Below are positions 57,101 to 64,000 of a stretch of 64,000 nt of DNA, piece by piece. This DNA comes from Parvibaculum sp963975745 (GTDB taxonomy: Bacteria > Pseudomonadota > Alphaproteobacteria > Parvibaculales > Parvibaculaceae). The stretch's first letter is position 1. Every line of letters begins with the position of its first letter. The notes under the pieces are model-generated. The model was not told the DNA's origin. It did no database searches and was given only the letters and a program-made list of their open reading frames with translations. Location: contig NZ_CAXBIB010000016.1 of assembly GCF_963975745.1 (NCBI RefSeq), forward strand, positions 1-64,000, given 5' to 3'. Both the position numbers and the translations under genes were made by a program.

Positions 57101-58264
57101 TTATTGATTGCAGGCACGCAGGCGTTCGAAACCAGCCTCCAGATCGGCCGTCAGGTCGGCCGGGTCTTCAAGCCCGGCATGGAGCCGCAGCATTGGACCG
57201 GCCGCTTCCCACTTTGTGACGGTACGAATTCTCGTCGGGTCCTGCGGAATGATCAGGCTTTCGAACCCGCCCCAGGAATAGCCCATGCCGAACAGTTCCA
57301 GTCCGTCGAGCATAGCCGCCAGTGCTGCTTCGGATGCCGGGTTGAGCTCGATGGCGAAAAGGCCGCTTGCTCCGGTAAAGTCGCGGCGCCAGATCGCGTT
57401 GCCGGCGTGGTTTGGGAGTGCGGGGTGTATGACGCGCGCAACCTCCGGGCGACCTGCCAGCCATTCTGCGAGCATCAGGCCGGTCTTCATATGACGTTCC
57501 ATCCGTACCGCAAGCGTGCGGATGCCGCGCAGCACCAGGTAGATGTCATCGGGTGCGGCGCAAAGCCCGAGTGCCCCATGATTGGCAATCGTTTCGCGCC
57601 ACGAAGCTTCTGTCGTGGTGATGGCCCCCATCATCACATCGGAGTGGCCGCAAAGATACTTGGTCACTGCCTGAATCGAAATGTCGACTCCATGGTCGAA
57701 CGGCTTGAAATAGAGTGGTGACGCCCATGTATTGTCGAGCATAAGAATCGCACCCGATTTGTGGGTGACTTCGGCTATCGCCGGGATGTCCTGAACCTCG
57801 AACGTAACCGAACCAGGCGATTCCGCGAAGACGACGGCGGTGTTCGGTTTGATGAGTGCGCCGATGCCACTACCGATGCATGGATCGTAGTACTCGACGT
57901 CGATACCGTAACGGCGGAGAACACGCTCGCAGAACTGGCGGGACGGCTCATAGACGCTATCGGTTATCAGCAGGTGGTCGCCGGACTTTAGATGTGCAAG
58001 AAGAGCGGTGGTGACAGCAGAAAGACCCGACGGGGTCAGCAAGGTGCGGTAGCCACCCTCAAGCTCGGCGATCGCTTCCTGCAAGGCGGCACTGGTGGGC
58101 GTGCCTCGGCGGCCATAGGTGAATGGCTGCTTGCGCGTTCGCACGGCATCAAGGGTCGAATAGAGGATTGTTGAAGCATGGTAGACTGGCGGGTTGACGA
58201 TTCCGAAATTCGCATCCGGGTTGCGGCCGGCATTGACGATCAGTGTATCCTGCTTTTTTTTCAT
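57101..58264 (-). CDS. metC: Cystathionine beta-lyase
   Basis: A Cys/Met-metabolism PLP enzyme of 387 residues. The PLP lysine is K202 in IQAVTKYLCGHSDVMMG. FTYGRRGTPTSAALQEAI and MLDNTWASPLYFKP are family motifs; the spacing and LYFKPFDHGVDIS fit the alphaproteobacterial MetC branch. It cleaves cystathionine to homocysteine, a second route to homocysteine besides metY at 3631. ATG 58264 is preferred; a TTG at 58294 is in frame. Confidence 0.9.
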   Translation of the reverse strand: MKKKQDTLIVNAGRNPDANFGIVNPPVYHASTILYSTLDAVRTRKQPFTYGRRGTPTSAALQEAIAELEGGYRTLLTPSGLSAVTTALLAHLKSGDHLLITDSVYEPSRQFCERVLRRYGIDVEYYDPCIGSGIGALIKPNTAVVFAESPGSVTFEVQDIPAIAEVTHKSGAILMLDNTWASPLYFKPFDHGVDISIQAVTKYLCGHSDVMMGAITTTEASWRETIANHGALGLCAAPDDIYLVLRGIRTLAVRMERHMKTGLMLAEWLAGRPEVARVIHPALPNHAGNAIWRRDFTGASGLFAIELNPASEAALAAMLDGLELFGMGYSWGGFESLIIPQDPTRIRTVTKWEAAGPMLRLHAGLEDPADLTADLEAGFERLRACNQ

Positions 58265-58452
58265 TGCGTGGCGTCCGTCATCTGGCTTGTCCAATGCCTT
58301 GCAGAATGTGATCCATAGCGGGGCGGGTCGCCTTCAGGCGGGGAAACAGCGGGTTTGCATGGATATACGGGGTTTGCGCATGGACCGTCGGCGGTTAGTC
58401 TGAACGAATCCAGCATAGCATTTCCACCGGCCGCGCTGACAAAGGAAGCTGA

Positions 58453-59562
58453 ATGAGAAATCCCGTGGTCGCCCTGTTCTTGGGCATCCTGATTGGCGTG
58501 GGCGGGCTCTATTTCATGTTGCCCTATGATGCGGCGGCCGTTCTGGCTGGGCGCGGCGCAGCGCCAGTTGCGACCGCGGAAGTCGAGCCGGGGGACGAGC
58601 TTGCGGGAGCTGGGGAAACCCTGCTGCGAGTCCGGCAACGCGGATTTCTGCGCTGTGGCGTCAGTCAGGGACTTGCCGGCTTTTCCAGCCCCGACGAACG
58701 GGGGCGCTGGTCCGGCATTGACGTTGACTATTGCCGCGCGCTTGCGGCCGCGATTTTCGGCGACGGTGAGAAGGTGCGCTTTCGTCCGCTCTCGGCCAAG
58801 GATCGTTTCACGGCGCTTCAATCCGGCGAAGTCGACATTCTTTCGCGGAACACGACATGGACCATGTCGCGCGACACGCAGCTCGGTTTCGACTTTGCCG
58901 GTGTCATTTACTACGATGGGCAGGCCTTCATGGTACGGAAGGATTCCGGCATCACCAATGCGCGGCAACTGGCCGGCGCGACGATCTGCACACAAACCGG
59001 CACCACGACGGAGCTGAATCTGGCCGACTATTTTCGCGGGCGCGGCCTTGAATATCGTGTGCTTTCGTTCGAAAAGAACGACGAGGCGATCAGTGCATAC
59101 GATCAAGGGCGTTGCGACGGGTACACGACCGACGCCTCCGGCCTGTATGCCGAAAGGCTGAAGATGCAGCGCCCGCAAGACAATGTCGTGCTTCCGGAAA
59201 TCATATCAAAGGAACCTCTCGGACCCGTTGTCAGGCAGGGTGACCCGCAATGGGCCGATATCGCGCGGTGGACGCTTGCCGCCTTGCTCAATGCCGAGGA
59301 ACTGGGCATCACTTCGGGGAATATTGAAGACATGAGGGAAAGCGAGAATCCGCTGGTTCGCCGCCTTCTTGGTACGGAGGGGGCTTATGGCGCGTCGGTC
59401 GGGCTTGGGCCCGATTGGGTTGTCGATATCGTTCGCGCCGTCGGTAATTACGGGGAGATCTTCGAGCGGAATGTAGGCGTCGATACGCCGCTCGGCATCG
59501 AACGCGGCCTGAACGCGCTCTGGACCGACGGCGGCGTCATGTACGCGCCGCCGATTCGCTGA
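58453..59562 (+). CDS. aapJ: General L-amino acid ABC transporter, substrate-binding protein
   Basis: The product has 369 residues. An N-terminal signal/anchor (VVALFLGILIGVGGLYFML) is followed by an unusual linker of about 30 residues. The SBP_bac_3 domain then begins: LRVRQRGFLRCGVSQGLAGFSSPDERGRWSGIDVDYCRALAAAIFG, FDFAGVIYYDGQAFM and TICTQTGTTTELNLADYF. Order and sequence fit AapJ of the aapJQMP system. The Cys pair (RCGVS/DYCRA) is typical. It begins the four-gene operon. Confidence 0.93.
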   Translation: MRNPVVALFLGILIGVGGLYFMLPYDAAAVLAGRGAAPVATAEVEPGDELAGAGETLLRVRQRGFLRCGVSQGLAGFSSPDERGRWSGIDVDYCRALAAAIFGDGEKVRFRPLSAKDRFTALQSGEVDILSRNTTWTMSRDTQLGFDFAGVIYYDGQAFMVRKDSGITNARQLAGATICTQTGTTTELNLADYFRGRGLEYRVLSFEKNDEAISAYDQGRCDGYTTDASGLYAERLKMQRPQDNVVLPEIISKEPLGPVVRQGDPQWADIARWTLAALLNAEELGITSGNIEDMRESENPLVRRLLGTEGAYGASVGLGPDWVVDIVRAVGNYGEIFERNVGVDTPLGIERGLNALWTDGGVMYAPPIR

Positions 59563-59591
59563 CGACGATGCGCGAGGGGGGCGGGCAAGGA

Positions 59592-60776
59592 ATGCAGAAA
59601 CCAGTCAAACGTGGATCGGGTATGGGGTTCAGCTGGTACAACCCCCGCTTGCGCTCGATTGTCTATCAGGCTGGCGTGCTGGCTGCCGTCATTCTGATTA
59701 TCTGGTTTTTTGCCACGACGGCGCAGCAGAATCTTGCACGTCTCAATATTTCTACCGGCTTCGGCTTTCTGGAAACGACGGCCGGATTCGGTGTCATCCA
59801 GACGCTTATCCCCTATACGGAGCAATCGAGTTACGGACGCGCGTTTCTCGTCGGCTTGCTCAACACGCTTGTCGTTGCTGTTATCGGCATTGTTCTTTCG
59901 ACGCTGCTCGGGTTTGTTGTTGGCGTTGCCCGGTTGTCACGCAACTGGCTGCTGGCGAAGATTGCCGCCGGCTATGTCGAGCTGATGCGAAACATTCCGC
60001 TGCTGCTTCAGCTCTTCTTCTGGTATTTTGCGGTGCTGCGGCCTTTGCCCGGGCCAGCCGACAGCCTGGAGGCGCTGCCGGGCGTGTTTCTGAGCAATCG
60101 TGGCCTGATCCTGCCGGACCCCGTACCCGATGCCGGGGCTGGCCTGTTCTTCGGTGCGCTTGCGGTTGCTCTTGCGGCAGGCATTGTGCTGGTGCGCTGG
60201 GCGCGAATGCGGCAAAAGGCAACGGGGCAATTGTTTCCGGCATGGCGTGTTGCCGGCGCTCTCGTTGTCGTTCTGCCGGCCTTGGCATGGGCGATCGGAG
60301 GGACACCGTTCCATCTCGAATACGCGACGCGCGGCGATTTCGATTTCAGCGGTGGTTTACGCCTACTGCCGGAGTTTGTCGCTCTCGTTCTCGGACTGAC
60401 GCTCTATACCGCGGCATTTATCGGCGAGATCGTTCGAGCCGGTATCCTGTCCGTCGATCGCGGGCAGGGCGAAGCGGCTGCCGCACTGGGTCTCAAGGAC
60501 AGCACGACGCTGCGGCTGGTGGCCATCCCGCAAGCGCTGCGTCTCATCGTCCCGCCGCTGACCAGTCAAATTCTCAATCTGACCAAGAATTCGTCGCTGG
60601 CAGTGGCCATCGCGTATCCCGATCTCGTTGCAGTGTTCGCCGGAACGGTACTCAACCAGACGGGCCAGGCCATCGAGGTCATCGCCATCACCATGGCCGT
60701 TTATCTGACCCTCAGTCTTTCCACGTCGCTCGCAATGAACTGGTACAATGCGCGTGTCGCGCTCAAGGAACGATAG
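59592..60776 (+). CDS. aapQ: General L-amino acid ABC transporter, permease Q
   Basis: From ATG 59592 the product has 394 residues (ATG 59568 is an alternative, with eight more). About eight helices; a large periplasmic loop follows helix 1 (ARLNISTGFGFLETTAGFG), a mark of AapQ. The inner-membrane EAA-like loop is GQGEAAAALGLKDSTTLRLVAIPQALRLIVPPLTSQ. It forms the channel with AapM. Three nt separate it from aapM. Confidence 0.93.
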   Translation: MQKPVKRGSGMGFSWYNPRLRSIVYQAGVLAAVILIIWFFATTAQQNLARLNISTGFGFLETTAGFGVIQTLIPYTEQSSYGRAFLVGLLNTLVVAVIGIVLSTLLGFVVGVARLSRNWLLAKIAAGYVELMRNIPLLLQLFFWYFAVLRPLPGPADSLEALPGVFLSNRGLILPDPVPDAGAGLFFGALAVALAAGIVLVRWARMRQKATGQLFPAWRVAGALVVVLPALAWAIGGTPFHLEYATRGDFDFSGGLRLLPEFVALVLGLTLYTAAFIGEIVRAGILSVDRGQGEAAAALGLKDSTTLRLVAIPQALRLIVPPLTSQILNLTKNSSLAVAIAYPDLVAVFAGTVLNQTGQAIEVIAITMAVYLTLSLSTSLAMNWYNARVALKER

Positions 60777-60779
60777 GTC

Positions 60780-61880
60780 ATGAGCGCCATCGACATCATC
60801 CGTCCGCCCCAGCGATCCAGATCGGTGCTTGCCTGGCTCCGGCGCAATCTCTTTTCGAGTATTGGCAATAGCGTTCTGACGCTCGTTGCCATCTACCTTC
60901 TCTGGCTCACCGTGCCGCCGCTTGTCAATTTTGCAATTCTTGATGCAGTTTGGACCGGCGAGACGCGCGAGGCCTGTCTCGGCGAGGGCAAGGGCGCCTG
61001 CTGGCCGCTGGTATGGGCCAATTTCGACCAGTTCGTTTATGGCCGCTATCCAGCATCGGAAATCTGGCGGGTCAATGTCGTCTTCGCGCTGGGGTTCATC
61101 GCGCTGGTGCCCATGCTCATTCCGTCGGCCCCGGCCAAGCGGTTCAATCTGATCTTTCTGTTGATCGTCTATCCATTGATCGCCCTTGTTCTGCTGGCGG
61201 GCGATCGCCCGGGCCTTCCGCCGGTTCCGACCAGCGAGTGGGGCGGATTGCTTGTCACGCTGGTTGTCGCTGTGACGGGTATCATCGTGTCTTTGCCGCT
61301 CGGAATCGTGCTGGCGCTTGGCAGACGTTCATCGATGCCGGCCATTCGAACACTCTCGATCGTCTTCATTGAGTTCTGGCGCGGCGTTCCACTTGTCACG
61401 GTGCTGTTCATGGCGAGCGTCATGTTGCCACTGTTTCTGCCGGAGGGAATGAGCCCCGACAATCTGCTGCGCTGTCTGGTCGGGGTTGCGCTGTTCTCTT
61501 CTGCCTATATGGCCGAGGTGGTTCGCGGGGGGCTTCAAGCCGTACCGGCGGGACAGTATGAAGCGGCGCGCGCAGCCGGACTCAGCTATTGGCAGACAAT
61601 GGGGCTTGTCGTTCTGCCGCAGGCGCTGCGGCATGTTATTCCCGGCATCGTCAATACCTTCATAGGTCTTTTCAAGGATACGACACTGGTCCTGATCGTC
61701 GGTATCTTCGATCTTCTCGGCCAGGTCAGAGCGCAGCTTGCCGATCCGACATGGACCGTGCCGCAGGGCGCGTTGACCGGCTATCTGTTCGCGGGAATCG
61801 TTTTCTGGATCTTCTGTTTCGGCATGTCGCAATATTCAAGTTTCATGGAGCGTCGGCTCAGCGCCGGGCGCGGCCGTTAG
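60780..61880 (+). CDS. aapM: General L-amino acid ABC transporter, permease M
   Basis: The product has 366 residues. The periplasmic region contains two Cys (EACLGEGKGACWPL). VEFWRGVPLVTVLFMASVMLPLF-like sequence (here IEFWRGVPLV) and the EAA loop GQYEAARAAGLSYWQTMGLVVLPQALRHVIPGIVNTF are the family motifs. The C-terminus is short and basic (ERRLSAGRGR). It directly follows aapQ and lies 9 nt before aapP. Confidence 0.94.
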   Translation: MSAIDIIRPPQRSRSVLAWLRRNLFSSIGNSVLTLVAIYLLWLTVPPLVNFAILDAVWTGETREACLGEGKGACWPLVWANFDQFVYGRYPASEIWRVNVVFALGFIALVPMLIPSAPAKRFNLIFLLIVYPLIALVLLAGDRPGLPPVPTSEWGGLLVTLVVAVTGIIVSLPLGIVLALGRRSSMPAIRTLSIVFIEFWRGVPLVTVLFMASVMLPLFLPEGMSPDNLLRCLVGVALFSSAYMAEVVRGGLQAVPAGQYEAARAAGLSYWQTMGLVVLPQALRHVIPGIVNTFIGLFKDTTLVLIVGIFDLLGQVRAQLADPTWTVPQGALTGYLFAGIVFWIFCFGMSQYSSFMERRLSAGRGR

Positions 61881-61889
61881 GAGGACTTC

Positions 61890-62663
61890 ATGGCAGCGGA
61901 TGCCGCAACGGCGATGCGCATATCGGACAAGGTCATGATTGAAATGTCCGGTGTCCACAAATGGTTCGGCGATTTTCACGTTCTCAAGAACATCAACCTT
62001 ATGGTGCGGGAGGGTGAACGAATTGTCATTGCCGGCCCTTCCGGATCTGGAAAATCGACATTGATCCGCTGCATCAATCATCTCGAAACGCATGATGCCG
62101 GGAAGATTGTCATCGACGGTATCGAGCTGACGGAAGATCTCAAACGGATCGACGAGGTCCGGCGCGAGGTCGGCATGGTCTTCCAGCAGTTCAACCTGTT
62201 CCCGCATATGACGGTTCTCGAAAACTGCACCCTGGCGCCACTCTGGGTACGAAAGATGCCGGAACGGGATGCGCGCGACATGGCGATGAAGTTTCTCGAA
62301 CGAGTGCGTATTCCGGAGCAGGCCGACAAATATCCGGGTCAACTTTCGGGCGGCCAGCAACAGCGTGTCGCAATCGCGCGGTCACTATGCATGAATCCGA
62401 AGATCATGCTCTTCGACGAACCGACCTCTGCGCTCGACCCGGAGATGATCAAGGAGGTTCTCGACGTGATGGTCGAACTCGCGCAGGAGGGCATGACAAT
62501 GCTGTGTGTCACGCACGAGATGGGCTTTGCGCGCGAGGTCGCCAATCGTGTCGTCTTCATGGATGAGGGAGAAATTATCGAGGAGGCGCCGCCAGCGGAA
62601 TTTTTCAGCAATCCGAAGAACGAACGAACCAAGATGTTTCTGGCACAGGTACTGGCGCATTAG
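61890..62663 (+). CDS. aapP: General L-amino acid ABC transporter, ATPase P
   Basis: The product has 257 residues. Walker A GPSGSGKSTLIRC near residue 50, Q-loop VFQQFNLFPHMT, signature LSGGQQQRVAIARSL, Walker B ILMFDEPTSALDPEM, H-loop VTHEMGFA. VRKMPERDARDMAMKFLERVRIPEQ is typical of polar amino-acid importers. AGGAGG precedes ATG 61890. It powers uptake through AapQM. Confidence 0.97.
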   Translation: MAADAATAMRISDKVMIEMSGVHKWFGDFHVLKNINLMVREGERIVIAGPSGSGKSTLIRCINHLETHDAGKIVIDGIELTEDLKRIDEVRREVGMVFQQFNLFPHMTVLENCTLAPLWVRKMPERDARDMAMKFLERVRIPEQADKYPGQLSGGQQQRVAIARSLCMNPKIMLFDEPTSALDPEMIKEVLDVMVELAQEGMTMLCVTHEMGFAREVANRVVFMDEGEIIEEAPPAEFFSNPKNERTKMFLAQVLAH

Positions 62664-62673
62664 TCGCCGGCCG

Positions 62674-63210
62674 TCAGTCCAGTTCCTCAAGTTCGACTTC
62701 TTCCTGCGCATAGGGCGCGAAGCCGTGACGCTGGTAAAGGGGCAGGGCGCGGGGGTGGTCGAGCGTACAGGTCTGCACGATCAGGCGTTTTGGATGGCGA
62801 GCCCAGGCGAGGACGATTGCTTCACACAAGAGAAATCGTCCTAGGCCCCTTCCGATATACTCAGGCATCACGCCGAGAAAGGAAAGTTCGGCGCGCTCAT
62901 GATTCCGGAAATCGAGTTCGATGAAGCCGGCCGGGGTGCCGCTGCAATAGAGCACATAGATTTCGACTTCATCGTCGTGGATGATGGCAGCAAGTGCGTC
63001 GTCGGAGAGCCGCTTGCGATTGACCCAGACATATTCCCGGCCGATTGCGTCATAAAGGTAGCGATAGAAGTGGACCGGCATCCGCTCGGCGCGCATCAGC
63101 GCATATTTTCCAAGCGGGCGTGGTGCCGGCGGGAGCTTCGGCTCCGCCAGCATTTCCAGATGCGTGACGACAGTCTTGTGTCTCTTTCCCAAACGCCCCT
63201 CTTGCGTCAT
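62674..63210 (-). CDS. GNAT N-acetyltransferase
   Basis: From ATG 63210 the product has 178 residues. LSFLGVMPEYIGRGLGRFLLCEAI is the acetyl-CoA-binding motif A (R/Q-x-x-G-x-G); QTCTLDHPRALPLYQRHGFAPY is motif B. Closest in style to the small-molecule GNAT group. The start overlaps the sulfurtransferase stop by 4 nt (ATGA), so the two are co-translated. Substrate unknown. Confidence 0.88.
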   Translation of the reverse strand: MTQEGRLGKRHKTVVTHLEMLAEPKLPPAPRPLGKYALMRAERMPVHFYRYLYDAIGREYVWVNRKRLSDDALAAIIHDDEVEIYVLYCSGTPAGFIELDFRNHERAELSFLGVMPEYIGRGLGRFLLCEAIVLAWARHPKRLIVQTCTLDHPRALPLYQRHGFAPYAQEEVELEELD

Positions 63211-64000
63211 ACCTCGGCGGGCAGATCCGTGATGGCGCCCCATTCGGCCCATGAGCCATCATAGACCGCGACCTGCGGCTTGCCGAGTACGGCGAGGCCC
63301 AGAGCAAGAATGGCGGCGGTCACGCCCGAACCACAGGTTGTGACGACCGGTGCGGAAAGGTCGATTCCTGCCCCCTTGAACAGATCGCGGAGTTCGTCAG
63401 GTTTCTTGATCGTACCGTCCGCCGAAACCAGTTCCGATGCCGGCAGGTTGAAACTGCCGGGAATGTGGCCGCTGCGCAGTCCTGGACGCGGCTCGGGTTC
63501 CACGCCCTGGAACCGGCCAGCGCTTCGTGCGTCGAGCACCTGCTCTACACATGTATCGAGATTGCCCAACATCTGTTGGCGATCCCGGATCAATCCGGTG
63601 TTGCGTCGTGCCGTGAAGTGGCAGGTGCAATGACGGGGCGTTGTGTCGTCGAGCGGGCGTCCCTCGCTTTTCCACTTCGGGAGGCCACCATCGAGGACGA
63701 CGACGTCGTCATGTCCCATCACGCGAAACATCCACCAGACCCGTGCGGCGCTGAACAGGCCGGCGCCGTCATAAACGACAATGCGATTGCCGTCGCCAAG
63801 TCCAAGTGCGCGGACGCGCGACGCGAACTTTTCCGGTGCGGGCAACATGTGCGGATAAGGGCTTTCGAGATCGCAGATTTCATCGATATCGAAAAACACG
63901 GCGCCTGGAATGTGTTCGCGCTGGTACTCGGCGCGCGGATCGCGCTGCGCCTGCGGCAAATACCAGGAGGCATCGACGATCCGGACATCCGGTGCGGCGA
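63207..64000 (-). CDS. sseA: Thiosulfate/3-mercaptopyruvate sulfurtransferase (5' end beyond window)
   Basis: The frame is open to the window edge at 64000, where it reads DVRIVDASWYLPQAQRDPRAEY; the true start lies outside. Two rhodanese domains: first with REHIPGAVFFDIDEI and IVVYDGAGLFSAARVWWMF, second with GHIPGSFNLPASE and the active-site loop VVTTCGSGVTAAI. CGSGVT is the mercaptopyruvate-type loop. It transfers sulfur from 3-mercaptopyruvate to an acceptor. Its stop overlaps the GNAT gene by 4 nt. Confidence 0.9.
   Translation of the reverse strand, partial: AAPDVRIVDASWYLPQAQRDPRAEYQREHIPGAVFFDIDEICDLESPYPHMLPAPEKFASRVRALGLGDGNRIVVYDGAGLFSAARVWWMFRVMGHDDVVVLDGGLPKWKSEGRPLDDTTPRHCTCHFTARRNTGLIRDRQQMLGNLDTCVEQVLDARSAGRFQGVEPEPRPGLRSGHIPGSFNLPASELVSADGTIKKPDELRDLFKGAGIDLSAPVVTTCGSGVTAAILALGLAVLGKPQVAVYDGSWAEWGAITDLPAEV

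Overview
The window is GC-rich bacterial chromosome from an alphaproteobacterium, most likely Hyphomicrobiales/Parvibaculum-like. This is inferred from gene content, not from a database match. The indicators are a four-histidine heme A synthase (ctaA/COX15), a DUF2842 protein, an NDUFS4-type complex I accessory gene, an aapJQMP amino-acid importer, a class I PHA synthase, a double-domain cold-shock protein, TTAA-N7-TTAA (CtrA-type) sites, and dispersed GC-rich hairpin repeats. No insertion sequence, integrase, phage gene or CRISPR array is visible.

Layout. 0-3.3 kb: tRNA-Pro(GGG), a 27-residue membrane microprotein, a triple CTGTCAC repeat, DUF2842, ctaA, then an AT-richer insert of two unknown genes separated by a diverged second copy of the ctaA 3' end. 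3.3-12.5 kb: metabolism and ribosomal genes (metY, a crotonase-like pair, a RelE/XRE toxin-antitoxin pair, rplM-rpsI with promoter, leader hairpin and terminator, argC, a DMT transporter) with many palindromic repeats. 12.6-21 kb: phaC divergent from a lipoprotein gene, then alaC-hom-glpX-recJ. 20.9-25.3 kb: a small sugar/glycosyl cluster with one frameshifted gene, tRNA-Glu, a glyoxalase and a sirtuin.

25.3-33.4 kb is the most distinctive accessory region. A secreted FecR-domain protein with a 17-heptad PGxSGxx tail is divergent from a two-partner-secretion (TpsB) outer-membrane transporter. Two perfect CtrA-type boxes lie between them, and a CHASE2-PAS histidine kinase follows. Next is a short SDR protein carrying the exact motifs of halohydrin dehalogenases, then a GH13 alpha-glucosidase.

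34.3-51.1 kb is one unbroken minus-strand array of 19 genes. Ten Mrp-type cation/proton antiporter genes (E, F, G, a DUF4040 B-like subunit, B, C, three D-type channel subunits and one small membrane protein) run directly into nine genes of a form II CO-dehydrogenase-like molybdenum hydroxylase with its maturation factors (coxG, S, L, M, D, E, two half-length XdhC proteins and a MoeA-MobA fusion). Overlaps and gaps of a few bases suggest shared transcription, so a redox enzyme and an ion-translocating membrane complex may be used together.

51.4-64 kb: a cold-shock protein, a thioesterase, tRNA-Pro(TGG), an NDUFS4-like gene, tRNA-Arg(TCT), a histone-deacetylase-family hydrolase, a SEL1-repeat protein, an aldonolactone oxidase, a free-standing biotinyl carrier, metC, aapJQMP, a GNAT enzyme and a 5'-truncated sulfurtransferase at the window edge.
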